NCBI GenBank assembly: GCA_016714685.1
Contig: JADKCH010000004.1
Location: forward strand, 62,001-126,000
From: Candidatus Geothrix odensensis
GTDB taxonomy: Bacteria > Acidobacteriota > Holophagae > Holophagales > Holophagaceae
DNA: 64,000 bases
Direction: 5' to 3'
In this document: piece after piece, positions 7,750 to 15,512 of the stretch
Layout: each line of letters starts with the position of its first letter
How positions within the stretch are numbered: position 1 is the stretch's first letter
Program-made: the position numbers and the translations under genes
Notes under the pieces: model-generated
The model's database searches: none
Seen by the model: only the letters and a program-made list of their open reading frames with translations
Told to the model about the DNA's origin: nothing

Positions 7750-8804
7750 GAAGTGATTTCACCCTTGAGCAGCGCCAGCTTGGTGTCATAGCGGGTCTGC
7801 ATCTCGGGCATGGCCCACTTGCGAGCCTTCTCCAGGGCCTTGATGGCCTCTTTCCGCTGCCCCTGGGCCAGGGCCAGACGGGCCTGGATCAGATAGAAGT
7901 CCGGCTCCTGGGGCAGCAGCTTGACCGCCTGCCGGATGCGCTTGTCGGCTTCCTCCCAGTTGCTGTCCTGCAGGGCCTCCTCCGCCAGGAAGGCATTGAA
8001 GAAGGGATCCCGTTTCCGGACCTCCAGGCCGCGCTCCCGGTAGACCTGCGCCTCCCCTTCACGGCCCTGGGCTCTCAGGAGGTTCTCCAGGTTGCCGCAG
8101 GGGGCGCCATCCTTGGGATCGGTCTCGATGGCCTTCAGAAAGGACTTCTCGGCTTCGGCCTCCTGCCCGAGGGTCCGCTGGACCACCCCGAGGATGTTCC
8201 AGCCCACGCCCAGGTTCGGATCCATCTCGATGGACCGGTGGGCGGAGGCCAGGGCCTCTTCCGAGCGGGTCTCCGCCATCAGCTCGACGGCTCGGTTGCT
8301 GTAGAACAGGGCCAGTACGCGCTTCGGTGCCAGGGGCACGATGAGCTGGGAATCCCGCCTGATCTCCGGAAGGAAGTCGGCCACCAGTTCCTGCCCAACC
8401 GTGCCAGTGGGGACTACGGCCACGACATGCCGCTCGTAGCGCACCGTGGTGCCCACCCGCCGCCACCGGCTGACCCTCAGCGACTCCCCGTACCGGGCCT
8501 CAAGGCCGATCGACTTGCAGGCCGCCACATAGAGCGCGGTCAGGGTCAGGCAGTTCGCCTTGCGATCCCGCCAGGCCTCGATGGGGGTGCGGGTGTAGGC
8601 ATTGTCGTAGGTGATCCCGAGTCCGCCTTCTTCAGGGGCCGCGAAGAAGGACTTGAGCAGGTAGCCGACCTTGGTGGCAACCCCCATGTGGCCGATGGTC
8701 TGCTTCTGGGCGAAGGTTTTGAGCTCCGGCGGAGCCTCGAAGGGATCCTCCCCGGCCACCAGCAGGGCGGCACAGAACAGGAGGGGCAGAGGTCGCAGAC
8801 GCAT
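7746..8804 (-). CDS. Secreted transglutaminase-like domain plus TPR protein
   Basis: The 352-residue protein opens with a signal peptide (MRLRPLPLLFCAALLVAGE). A transglutaminase-like domain follows with candidate Cys-His-Asp in RKANCLTLT (Cys 85), YERHVVAV (His 126) and VADFLP (Asp 143). The second half is TPR helices (for example SAHRSIEMDPNLGVGWNILG). The start at 8804 is chosen because GGGAGC lies just upstream and the signal peptide begins there; an in-frame ATG five codons earlier is the alternative. It probably acts in the envelope, as a peptidase-like enzyme or assembly factor; the substrate is unknown. Confidence 0.75.
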   Translation of the reverse strand: MRLRPLPLLFCAALLVAGEDPFEAPPELKTFAQKQTIGHMGVATKVGYLLKSFFAAPEEGGLGITYDNAYTRTPIEAWRDRKANCLTLTALYVAACKSIGLEARYGESLRVSRWRRVGTTVRYERHVVAVVPTGTVGQELVADFLPEIRRDSQLIVPLAPKRVLALFYSNRAVELMAETRSEEALASAHRSIEMDPNLGVGWNILGVVQRTLGQEAEAEKSFLKAIETDPKDGAPCGNLENLLRAQGREGEAQVYRERGLEVRKRDPFFNAFLAEEALQDSNWEEADKRIRQAVKLLPQEPDFYLIQARLALAQGQRKEAIKALEKARKWAMPEMQTRYDTKLALLKGEITS

Positions 8805-8885
8805 GGGAGCTCCCGACACAACATAGGTCTACGAACAGGGGTTTCAACCGATTATGCGATCCTGGAGAAGTTTCGAGGGGAAAAC

Positions 8886-9806
8886 ATGTCGAAGCCGACC
8901 GCCGTGGTTTGCGCCTATTCCAGTGTGGGAACCGCGGCCCTGGAAGGGCTCCTGGAGGCGGGGGTGGACGTGCGCGCCCTTTACACCTACGCCCAGGGGC
9001 CAGACGACCTGTGGTTCACCCCTCCGGCCGTGGTGGCGGCGGCCCAGGGCATTCCCGTGACCATGGCGCCCGCGTTCAACGATGACGGGGTGTACGACGC
9101 CATCCGTGCGCTCCGCCCGGATTTCCTCTTCAGTTTCTACTTCCGGGAGATGATCCAGGCCCGGTTCCTGGAGCTTCCGCGCCTCGGCGCCTACAACCTG
9201 CACGGCAGCCTGCTGCCGAAGTACCGGGGCCGGGCGCCCATCAACTGGGTCCTGGTGAAGGGCGAGCGCGAGACCGGCGTCACCCTCCACGCCATGACCC
9301 CCAAGCCCGACGATGGACACATCATGGCCCAGGCACGCCTGCCCATCGCCTGGGATGAGACCGCCCTCAGTCTCACGGACAAGGCCGCCGCCGCCGGGAG
9401 GGATCTGGTGCGGGATGCCATCCCGGGCCTGGTGGACGGTTCCTGCCCCCGCATCGACCAGAAGACCCTAGGCCCCTCCAGCTATTTCGGTGGGCGCAAA
9501 CCCGCCGACTCCCGGCTGGACTTCGCCATGACCTCAGCGGAAGCATTCAACCAGATCCGCGCCGTGGCGGATCCCTGGCCCAATGCCTTCCTGGAGACCC
9601 CCCTCGGTACCGTCAAGGTCGCCTGGGCCCTGCCGACGGCCGTGTCCTGCCCCCCCGGGCGGTTCCGCCTCACGGGAGAAGGCACTCTGCTCGGATTTTC
9701 GGATGGTGCGCTGCGGCTCCACACCCTCAAGGTCCGTGGACTGAGGGTGGAGCGCCCCAGCGAGCAGGCGAACGCCATGCGCGAGCTCGGGCTGCCCGAA
9801 GCCTGA
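8886..9806 (+). CDS. Formyltransferase, ArnA N-terminal-like
   Basis: A 306-residue N10-formyltetrahydrofolate-dependent formyltransferase. The catalytic Asn-His-Asp set is at N104, H106 (in NLHGSLLPKYRGRAPINW) and D142/143 (KPDDGHI), matching the ArnA spacing. A C-terminal OB-like domain (ETPLGTVKVAW onward) follows, as in ArnA_N and methionyl-tRNA formyltransferase. It lacks the ArnA dehydrogenase half. The likely role is N-formylation of an amino-sugar nucleotide for lipid A or polysaccharide, which is inference. The ATG follows GAGGGG by six bases. The next gene, a FabH-like synthase, is on the same strand 122 bp on. Confidence 0.8.
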   Translation: MSKPTAVVCAYSSVGTAALEGLLEAGVDVRALYTYAQGPDDLWFTPPAVVAAAQGIPVTMAPAFNDDGVYDAIRALRPDFLFSFYFREMIQARFLELPRLGAYNLHGSLLPKYRGRAPINWVLVKGERETGVTLHAMTPKPDDGHIMAQARLPIAWDETALSLTDKAAAAGRDLVRDAIPGLVDGSCPRIDQKTLGPSSYFGGRKPADSRLDFAMTSAEAFNQIRAVADPWPNAFLETPLGTVKVAWALPTAVSCPPGRFRLTGEGTLLGFSDGALRLHTLKVRGLRVERPSEQANAMRELGLPEA

Positions 9807-9928
9807 TCTCTGTTGCCGACACTGCCCTCGAAGCCCACCTCGCCAATCCCCTCTCCACGAAAATGAGTTCTGCAGCCCATTCAGGGTCTCCGCGGGATAT
9901 CCTTGCCCGAATCCCCGAAAGGTCATCC

Positions 9929-10984
9929 ATGCGCAGCGTCATCACTGGAAGCGGCATAGGCGTGCCCTCCAACGTCGTCACGAACGAGGCGCTGTCGCGG
10001 CTCATGGACACCTCGGATGAGTGGATCCGCGTGCGCAGTGGCATCCAGGAGCGGCGTTATGCCGAGCCGGGCCAGGGCTCCAGCGACCTGGGCGCGATCG
10101 CGTCCCGGAACGCCATCGCCGATGCCGGCTTGACGCCCGCGGACATCGACGCCGTGATCTTCGCCACCATGACCCCCGATCACGTGCTGCCAGGCAACGG
10201 CCCCCTCCTGCAGGCGGCGTTGGGCCTGCGGGACATCCCCACCTTCGACATCCGGCAGCAGTGCAGTGGCTTCCTCTACGGGCTGGAGCTGGCGGACCTC
10301 ATCCTCCAGAGCGGCCGCTACCGGCGTGTCCTCCTCGTGGGTGCCGAGGTGCACTCCCCCTTCATGCCCTGGCACCTGGGCTGGGACACGGTCATCGGGC
10401 GCTCCACCCGCGAGGTCACGGAATCGGAGCGGGCCGCCAACACCGCCATCCGGGACAGGACCGTGCTCTTCGGCGACGGCGCCGGGGCCGTGGTGATCGA
10501 AGGCCGTGATGGCGCGTCGGGCCTGGGCCCGATCCGGCTCCACACGGACGGCACTGCCGCAGGCGTTCTGACCATGCCGGGGGCCAGCTTCAAGCGGCGG
10601 CCCTTCGTGTCGCACGAGCAGATCGACGCGGGGGAGACGGTCCCGGTCATGTCCGGCAAGGAGGTCTTCCGGACCGCCGTGACCCTGATGCCCCAGGCCG
10701 TTCGCGAGGTCTGCGCCCTCTCGGGACTGGCCGTGGAGGACCTGGACCTGCTGCTCATCCACCAGGCCAACCTCCGCATCATCGAAGGCGTGCAGAAGGC
10801 CCTGGGCCTGCCCCCGGAAAAGGTGCCGCACAACGTCGAGCGCTGGGGCAACACCACGGCCGCCACCCTGCCGATCCTGTTCCATGAGTGCCGCCAGCAG
10901 GGGCTGGTCCGTCCGGGCATGAACGTGGTGTTCACGGCCCTGGGCTCCGGCCTCCACTGGGGTGCCGCGCTCTATCGGGCCTGA
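9929..10984 (+). CDS. 3-oxoacyl-ACP synthase III-like (FabH family)
   Basis: A 351-residue thiolase-fold condensing enzyme with the KAS III triad: Cys112 in QQCSGFLYG, His in LIHQANLRI and Asn in WGNTTAAT. The N-terminus (ITGSGIGVPSNVVTNEAL, DTSDEWIRVRSGI) is typical. It is about 30 residues longer than E. coli FabH because of an insert after the MPWHLGWDT region, as in specialised FabH homologues. It either primes fatty-acid synthesis or makes a special acyl chain; no fab genes are adjacent, favouring the second. The start at 9929 follows AAAGG. Confidence 0.85.
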   Translation: MRSVITGSGIGVPSNVVTNEALSRLMDTSDEWIRVRSGIQERRYAEPGQGSSDLGAIASRNAIADAGLTPADIDAVIFATMTPDHVLPGNGPLLQAALGLRDIPTFDIRQQCSGFLYGLELADLILQSGRYRRVLLVGAEVHSPFMPWHLGWDTVIGRSTREVTESERAANTAIRDRTVLFGDGAGAVVIEGRDGASGLGPIRLHTDGTAAGVLTMPGASFKRRPFVSHEQIDAGETVPVMSGKEVFRTAVTLMPQAVREVCALSGLAVEDLDLLLIHQANLRIIEGVQKALGLPPEKVPHNVERWGNTTAATLPILFHECRQQGLVRPGMNVVFTALGSGLHWGAALYRA

Positions 10985-11017
10985 CCACGTCGAGCACCAC
11001 CCTGCCGGAGACGCCCC

Positions 11018-12211
11018 ATGACGCTCATCAAGCCCGAGGACACCTGGTCGCTCTGGGCCTTCCTCTTCGCCTGGGCTGCCGTCAGCATCCACCTGGAGCA
11101 ACGCTACCGCTGGGCCTCGGCGGTGTCCGGATGCATCCTGGCGCTCGGTGGCGGTCTCTTGTTCGCCAACATGAAGGTGGTACCCACCGCCAGCCCGGTC
11201 TATGACCACGTCTGGAGCTACGTGGTCCCCACGGCGGTGCCCCTGCTGCTGTTCTCCGCGGATATCCGGAAGATCTGGCGGGAGAGCGGTCGTGCCCTCG
11301 GGGCCTTCCATCTTTCGGCGCTGGGGACGGTCCTGGGGACGATCCTGGCCACGGTGCTGCTGGGCCATCGCATCCCCGAGATCGGGGGGATTTCGGCCAT
11401 GTTCTCGGGCAGCTACATCGGGGGCAGCGTCAACTACGTGGCCATGTCGGAGGCCTTCCGGGTTTCCCCCGGGCTCATCAATGCCGGGCTGGTGGCAGAC
11501 AACCTGCTGATGGCCCTCTTCTTCGGGGTGCTGACGGCCCTGCCGGGCTTTGCCTTCATCCGGCGCCGCTTCCCCACCCCGCTGATGGATCGGCTGGAAG
11601 GCCAGGCCGCCGAGACCAGCAACCCGGTCGCCAGCTACTGGGGTCGAAGCGAAGTCTCACTAAAGGACCTCTCCGCCGCCCTGGCCTGCGCCATCACCAT
11701 CGTGGCCGTGTCCGTGCACTGCTCCGGCTGGATCAGTGCCAGCACTCTTCCGGCCGTCCTGAAGGGCTTGATCGGGCAGAAGTACCTCCTGATCACAGCC
11801 CTCACGGTGGGACTCGCCTCCACCTTTCCCAGGTTTTTCTCGGGTATCCGGGGGGCGCGGGAGATCGGCACCCTCCTCATTTACCTGTTCTTCGTGGTCA
11901 TCGGCGTACCAGCATCGATCCTGAGCGTGATCCGCGAGAGCCCGATCCTGCTGGCCTACGCGGCCATCATCCTGGTGGTCAACCTGCTCGTGACACTCGG
12001 CCTCGGCAAGCTGACCGGCCATGACCTGGAAACCCTGCTGGTGGCCTCCAACGCCAATGTCGGGGGACCCACCACGGCCACCGCCATGGCCATCGGCAAA
12101 GGCTGGAACGAGCTCGTCCTGCCCGCCATCCTGATCGGCGTGTGGGGGTATGTCATCGCGAGCTACATCGGCTACTACATCGGGATGAACATCCGGCTCC
12201 TCTTGTGGTGA
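11018..12211 (+). CDS. DUF819-family integral membrane protein
   Basis: A 397-residue protein with about 11 transmembrane helices. The glycine-rich segment MFSGSYIGGSVNYVAMSEAF and the late repeat-like ASNANVGGPTTATAMAIGKGW are hallmark regions of the DUF819 (YjcL-like) family and suggest an inverted two-repeat transporter fold. The transported solute is unknown. GGAGA sits before the ATG. It is 33 bp downstream of the FabH-like gene and may share its transcript. Confidence 0.85.
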   Translation: MTLIKPEDTWSLWAFLFAWAAVSIHLEQRYRWASAVSGCILALGGGLLFANMKVVPTASPVYDHVWSYVVPTAVPLLLFSADIRKIWRESGRALGAFHLSALGTVLGTILATVLLGHRIPEIGGISAMFSGSYIGGSVNYVAMSEAFRVSPGLINAGLVADNLLMALFFGVLTALPGFAFIRRRFPTPLMDRLEGQAAETSNPVASYWGRSEVSLKDLSAALACAITIVAVSVHCSGWISASTLPAVLKGLIGQKYLLITALTVGLASTFPRFFSGIRGAREIGTLLIYLFFVVIGVPASILSVIRESPILLAYAAIILVVNLLVTLGLGKLTGHDLETLLVASNANVGGPTTATAMAIGKGWNELVLPAILIGVWGYVIASYIGYYIGMNIRLLLW

Positions 12212-12239
12212 GCCACCGGCCAGGAGTTGCTGTCCTGTC

Positions 12240-12262
12240 GGGACCTGGGTTGCCCGGGTCCC
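12240..12262. repeat. Strong hairpin after DUF819 gene
   Basis: GGGACCTGGG-TTG-CCCGGGTCCC pairs over 10 bp with one G-T wobble. No T-run follows. It overlaps the candidate -35 box of the next gene, so it could be a weak terminator or influence that promoter. Confidence 0.5.
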
Positions 12263-12279
12263 GCGCAGGGGGCTAGAAT
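12250..12279 (+). promoter_or_regulatory. Candidate promoter for PepSY-like gene
   Basis: TTGCCC (12250-12255), an 18-bp spacer and TAGAAT (12274-12279) end 22 bp before the ATG at 12302. Confidence 0.45.
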
Positions 12280-12301
12280 TCGGACACCTCCCGGAGCTTC
12301 C

Positions 12302-12658
12302 ATGTCTGCCCGCCCGTTCGCCTTCTGGCTTGCCTTGAGCCTGGCACCAGCCCTCGCCCTCTCAGGGGGGACGTCCAAATCCCACAAACAGGCTCGTGGC
12401 CTCGTGCGCAGTGCCGGGGAAGCCAAGGTCATTGCCGAGCGGGAGACCGGTGGGAAGGCCACTTCGGCCCGGCGCATCCCCCTGAACGGGGCCTCCGGCG
12501 GCTGGGAGGTGGAGGTCCGCATGCCCAGGGATGAAAAGGGCTGGCGCTGCATCATCGATGCGGACACCCGGATGGTCCACAGCAAGACCCGCATCGACCA
12601 GCCTGGCGGCAGAGGGCAGTCCGAAGGTCCCCTGCGGGTGGTCAAGGGAACGCGCTGA
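12302..12658 (+). CDS. Small secreted PepSY-like protein
   Basis: A 118-residue protein with a signal peptide (FAFWLALSLAPALALSG) and one compact domain: a helix (EAKVIAERETGG) then strands (GWEVEVRMP and GWRCIIDADTRMV). This helix-plus-strands pattern with a final D-x-TRMV is typical of PepSY domains, often periplasmic inhibitors or redox-linked modules. The family call is by pattern only. No clear Shine-Dalgarno is seen; the leader is short. It appears to be monocistronic. Confidence 0.6.
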   Translation: MSARPFAFWLALSLAPALALSGGTSKSHKQARGLVRSAGEAKVIAERETGGKATSARRIPLNGASGGWEVEVRMPRDEKGWRCIIDADTRMVHSKTRIDQPGGRGQSEGPLRVVKGTR

Positions 12659-12733
12659 CGACGGCTCCCCGATCCGATCCGACCGTTCACCGGTTTTTCC
12701 CACCGGACGTGCTGGCTGGCTTGCCAAGCGGCC

Positions 12734-12739
12734 TAGAAT
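12734..12739 (+). promoter_or_regulatory. Candidate -10 box TAGAAT for SPFH gene
   Basis: TAGAAT lies 35 bp before the ATG at 12775. It is identical to the box at 12274. No good -35 box is seen at the expected distance. Confidence 0.35.
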
Positions 12740-12774
12740 CGTACCCGTGGCCAATGCCACTAGGAGAACAACCC

Positions 12775-13818
12775 ATGGGTCTGATGGACTGGGGCAAAGC
12801 CCAATTCCTCGACATCCTCGAATGGCTGGATGATTCCACCGATACGCTGGCCTGGCGCTTCCCCATGCGGGGCCAGGAGATCCAGAACGGCGGCCAGCTG
12901 GTGGTGCGCGAAAGCCAGGAGGCGGTCTTCGTCAACGAAGGCCAGATGGCGGACGTGTTCAAGCCCGGCACGCACCGGCTGACCACCCAGAACCTGCCCA
13001 TCCTCGCCACCCTGAAGGGCTGGAAGTACGGCTTCGAGAGCCCCTTCAAGAGCGATGTCTATTTCATCTCCACCAAGCTCTACAACGACCTCAAGTGGGG
13101 CACCTCGAACCCCATCATGATGCGCGACGCCGACTTCGGCATGCTGCGCATCCGCGCCTTCGGCATCTACTCCCTCAAGGTCGTGGACAGCGCCACCTTC
13201 CTGCGGCAGCTGGTGGGCACCAACGGCGTCTACACCGTGCCCGACATCTCCGAGCAGCTTCGCAAGACCATCATGAGCCGCTTCACGGACATCCTCGGCG
13301 AGGCCAAGATCCCCGCCCTCGACCTGGCCGCCAAATACGACGAGATCTCTGATCTCGTGAGGCAGAAGCTGCAGGAAGAGTTCAAGACGATGGGCCTGGA
13401 ACTCTCCAAGTTCTTCGTGGAGAACATCAGCCTCCCCGAGGAAGTGGAAGCCATGATGGACAAGCGCACCGGCGTGGGCATGATGGCCCCCGTGATGGGC
13501 GCCTACACGCAGATGCAGGTGGCCGATGCCATCCCTCTGGCCGCCCAGAATCCTGGCGGCGTCGCGGGCATGGGCATGGGCGTGGGACTGGGTTTTGGCA
13601 TGGGGAACATGATGGGCCAGCAGATGGCCGGCGCCCAGCAGCAGATGGGCCAGCAGGGCTTCACCGCCGGCAGTGCACCCGCCGCCGGGGCGCCCGCGAA
13701 GTCGCTGAAGGAAGAGCTGACGGAGCTCAAGGAGCTGTTCGACGGCCAGCTCATCAATCAGGCCGAATATGATGCCCAGCGCGCCGTCATCATGAAGAAG
13801 CATGGGATGGGGCAGTAA
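12775..13818 (+). CDS. SPFH-domain protein with C-terminal SHOCT motif
   Basis: A 347-residue protein of the YdjI-like 'virion core/SPFH' family. The N-terminal half (NGGQLVVRESQEAVFVNEG, FKPGTHRL) is the SPFH/prohibitin-like fold. A Gly/Met/Gln-rich linker follows (about residues 260-305). A final SHOCT motif is LKELFDGQLINQAEYDAQRA near residues 320-340. These proteins usually assemble at the inner membrane. TAGGAGAACAACCC precedes the ATG, an optimal ribosome site. A strong bidirectional terminator follows. Function is unknown; stress-related membrane scaffolding is plausible. Confidence 0.85.
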   Translation: MGLMDWGKAQFLDILEWLDDSTDTLAWRFPMRGQEIQNGGQLVVRESQEAVFVNEGQMADVFKPGTHRLTTQNLPILATLKGWKYGFESPFKSDVYFISTKLYNDLKWGTSNPIMMRDADFGMLRIRAFGIYSLKVVDSATFLRQLVGTNGVYTVPDISEQLRKTIMSRFTDILGEAKIPALDLAAKYDEISDLVRQKLQEEFKTMGLELSKFFVENISLPEEVEAMMDKRTGVGMMAPVMGAYTQMQVADAIPLAAQNPGGVAGMGMGVGLGFGMGNMMGQQMAGAQQQMGQQGFTAGSAPAAGAPAKSLKEELTELKELFDGQLINQAEYDAQRAVIMKKHGMGQ

Positions 13819-13843
13819 GCTCCAGCCTTCAAGCCTTCAATGG

Positions 13844-13875
13844 AAAAACATGCGGCCGAGCGGCCGCATGTTTTT
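13844..13875. terminator. Bidirectional intrinsic terminator
   Basis: AAAAACATGCGGCCG (13844-13858) and CGGCCGCATGTTTTT (13861-13875) are exact complements separated by AG, giving A- and T-runs on either side. It serves the SPFH gene on plus and can end the enoyl-CoA hydratase operon on minus. Confidence 0.9.
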
Positions 13876-13934
13876 CGTGATGCGCAAGCTGAGGGGCAGC
13901 CGTCCTGTGGCCGTGGGCTCGTGCGAAGGGTTTG

Positions 13935-14720
13935 TCATCGGCCCTTGTACTGGGGTTTGCGCTTCTCGCGGAAGGCGGCCAGACCCTCCAGCCGATCCTC
14001 GGTGGGGATGACCCGGGCGTAGCAGGCCTCCTCCAGGGCCAGGCCATCAACCAGGTCCAGGTCCTGTCCCTGGTTGATGGCCTGCTTGGCCATGCGCACC
14101 GCGACGGGGCCGTTGGGGAGGATCTCCCGGGCCAGGCCCAGCGCCACTTCGAGGGCCTGGCCGGCGGGGACCACCCGGTTCACGAGGCCCAGACGACCGG
14201 CCTCCTCCGCACCGAGGCGGCGGGCGGTGAAGATCAGCTCCTTGGCCCGAGCCGCTCCGATGAGGCGGGGCAGACGCTGGGTGCCTCCGCCGCCGGGGAT
14301 GATGGCCAGGGCCGTCTCAACCAGCCCCATCTTCGCCTCGGCCCCCGCCACGCGGAGATCGGCGGCCAGGGCCAGTTCCAGCCCGCCGCCGAAGGCGGCG
14401 CCCTCCATGGCCGCGATCACGGGCATTGGCAGCCGCTCTAGATCGGAGAAGGAGGCACGGATGCCCTGGACGAAGGCCGACGCCTCCGCCTGGGGCATCC
14501 CGGCCCGCTCTTTCAGATCGGCCCCCGCGCAGAAAACCCCCGCCACCAGGCTGTGGACCACCACCACCCGAACCGATGGGTCGGATTTCAGCGCGGCCAA
14601 CGCCTCACGGAACTCCGCCAGGAGCTGGCGTCCCAGGGCGTTCTTGGCTTCAGGGCGGGCCAGTCCAACCAGGACGATGCCCGCATCGGGACCCTGGAGC
14701 CGCTCGACCTGGACCTCCAT
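13935..14720 (-). CDS. Enoyl-CoA hydratase/isomerase family protein
   Basis: A 261-residue crotonase-fold enzyme. The oxyanion-hole segments are CAGADLKER (about 65-73) and the Gly-rich EGAAFGGGLELALAADLRVA. The Glu pair expected of hydratases appears in the GGLELALAADLR and LVETALAIIPGGGGTQRL regions. The IIPGGGGTQRLPR stretch resembles methylglutaconyl-CoA hydratase/AUH-type and short-chain enoyl-CoA hydratases. It is the last gene of an operon with biotinyl carriers, and its ATG overlaps the upstream mini-gene stop (TGATG). That context suits branched-chain amino-acid (leucine) or related acyl-CoA breakdown; the exact substrate is inferred. Confidence 0.85.
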   Translation of the reverse strand: MEVQVERLQGPDAGIVLVGLARPEAKNALGRQLLAEFREALAALKSDPSVRVVVVHSLVAGVFCAGADLKERAGMPQAEASAFVQGIRASFSDLERLPMPVIAAMEGAAFGGGLELALAADLRVAGAEAKMGLVETALAIIPGGGGTQRLPRLIGAARAKELIFTARRLGAEEAGRLGLVNRVVPAGQALEVALGLAREILPNGPVAVRMAKQAINQGQDLDLVDGLALEEACYARVIPTEDRLEGLAAFREKRKPQYKGR

Positions 14721-14872
14721 CAGCCCAGCTCGACGATCGGATCCCCTTCGTTCAGGAACTGCTCGGGGGTCACGAACACCTTCTTGACCGTCCCCTCCTC
14801 AGGGCTGCCCACGGGAATCTGCATCTTCTGGGCATCCCCTGCGGGGATACGCCAGGCCTCCACATCAGTCAT
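14720..14872 (-). CDS. 50-residue truncated biotinyl-domain mini-gene
   Basis: The ORF begins MTDVEAWRIPAGDAQ, then is identical to the C-terminal half of the neighbouring biotin carrier (KMQIPVGSPEEGTVKKVF to the end, DPIVELG). It has only the second half of the biotinyl fold. The biotin context ESMKM has become AQKM: the Lys remains but the preceding Met is lost. Its TGA overlaps the ATG of the hydratase gene (TGATG), so it could pass ribosomes to it. It arises from a 92-bp exact duplication. It may be a relic or an expressed half-domain; biotinylation is doubtful. Confidence 0.5.
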   Translation of the reverse strand: MTDVEAWRIPAGDAQKMQIPVGSPEEGTVKKVFVTPEQFLNEGDPIVELG

Positions 14873-14997
14873 TCCGCGCACGAGACACCTCACGCAAGTT
14901 CAACAATCGGATCCCCTTCGTTCAGGAACTGCTCGGGGGTCACGAACACCTTCTTGACCGTCCCCTCCTCAGGGCTGCCCACGGGAATCTGCATCTT
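14736..14997. repeat. 92-bp exact direct repeat inside biotin-carrier genes
   Basis: Bases 14736-14827 and 14906-14997 are identical, 170 bp apart. They encode the same C-terminal half of a biotinyl domain on the minus strand. Identity with no silent changes implies recent duplication or gene conversion. Confidence 0.9.
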
Positions 14998-15102
14998 CAT
15001 CGACTCGATGATGACCAGGTCCTGGTCCTCGCCCACCGCATCGCCTTCGGCGACACAGACCTCCAGGACCTTCCCAGCCATCTCGGCCCGCACCACCGCC
15101 AT
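14890..15102 (-). CDS. Biotin carboxyl-carrier (biotinyl-domain) protein
   Basis: A 70-residue stand-alone biotinyl domain. The biotinylation motif ESMKM is at residues 33-37 (Lys 36), flanked by the usual glycines (AGKVLEVCVAEGDAV, EEGTVKKVFV). Such single-domain carriers shuttle carboxyl groups for acyl-CoA carboxylases or decarboxylases. No carboxylase subunits are in the window, so the partner is elsewhere. It lies between a lysine-less paralogue upstream and a truncated copy downstream, in an operon ending with enoyl-CoA hydratase. Confidence 0.85.
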   Translation of the reverse strand: MAVVRAEMAGKVLEVCVAEGDAVGEDQDLVIIESMKMQIPVGSPEEGTVKKVFVTPEQFLNEGDPIVELA

Positions 15103-15145
15103 CTGTCACCTCATGAGGAGAGGGTCAGTGTAGCGGTCCGGCCGG

Positions 15146-15382
15146 CTATTCGTCCCGTTCCGAGTCCCCGATCACCACCAGATCGTCATCCTCGTAGGCG
15201 AAGTCGCCCTCTTCGATGAGGATCTCGCGGACTTTGCCACCTTCGGGTGCGTTGATATAGAAGGAGGTGCGTGAGGAGTCCGTGCCCTCGAGGATCATCA
15301 GGGGCTCATCCTCTTCCACTTCCTGGCCGGGGCGGACAAGGACATCCACCACATAACCCGGCCATTCCGCCCGCACGATCAT
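15146..15382 (-). CDS. Biotinyl/lipoyl-like domain lacking the acceptor lysine
   Basis: A 78-residue protein with the two-halved biotinyl/lipoyl hammerhead pattern: WPGYVVDVLVRPGQEVEEDE, then the hairpin, then APEGGKVREILIEEGDFAYE. At the hairpin, where MKM or DKA should carry the modified lysine, it reads EGTDSSRTSFYI with no lysine. Either it is a structural, non-modified paralogue or it uses another residue. It is the first gene of the carrier operon, divergent from ychF. The start is the ATG at 15380-15382. Confidence 0.7.
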   Translation of the reverse strand: MIVRAEWPGYVVDVLVRPGQEVEEDEPLMILEGTDSSRTSFYINAPEGGKVREILIEEGDFAYEDDDLVVIGDSERDE

Positions 15383-15512
15383 GCTGCCTCCCCTTCGGTT
15401 CCCTGTGACCTTGGCGGGGAGAGTATGGCGCCATGGGGATCCGCGCAAGTGCCGGAAGCCTTTCTTTTCGTCACAAGTCTTGTCTGGGATACTGGAGGGC
15501 TTGGAGGATGGA

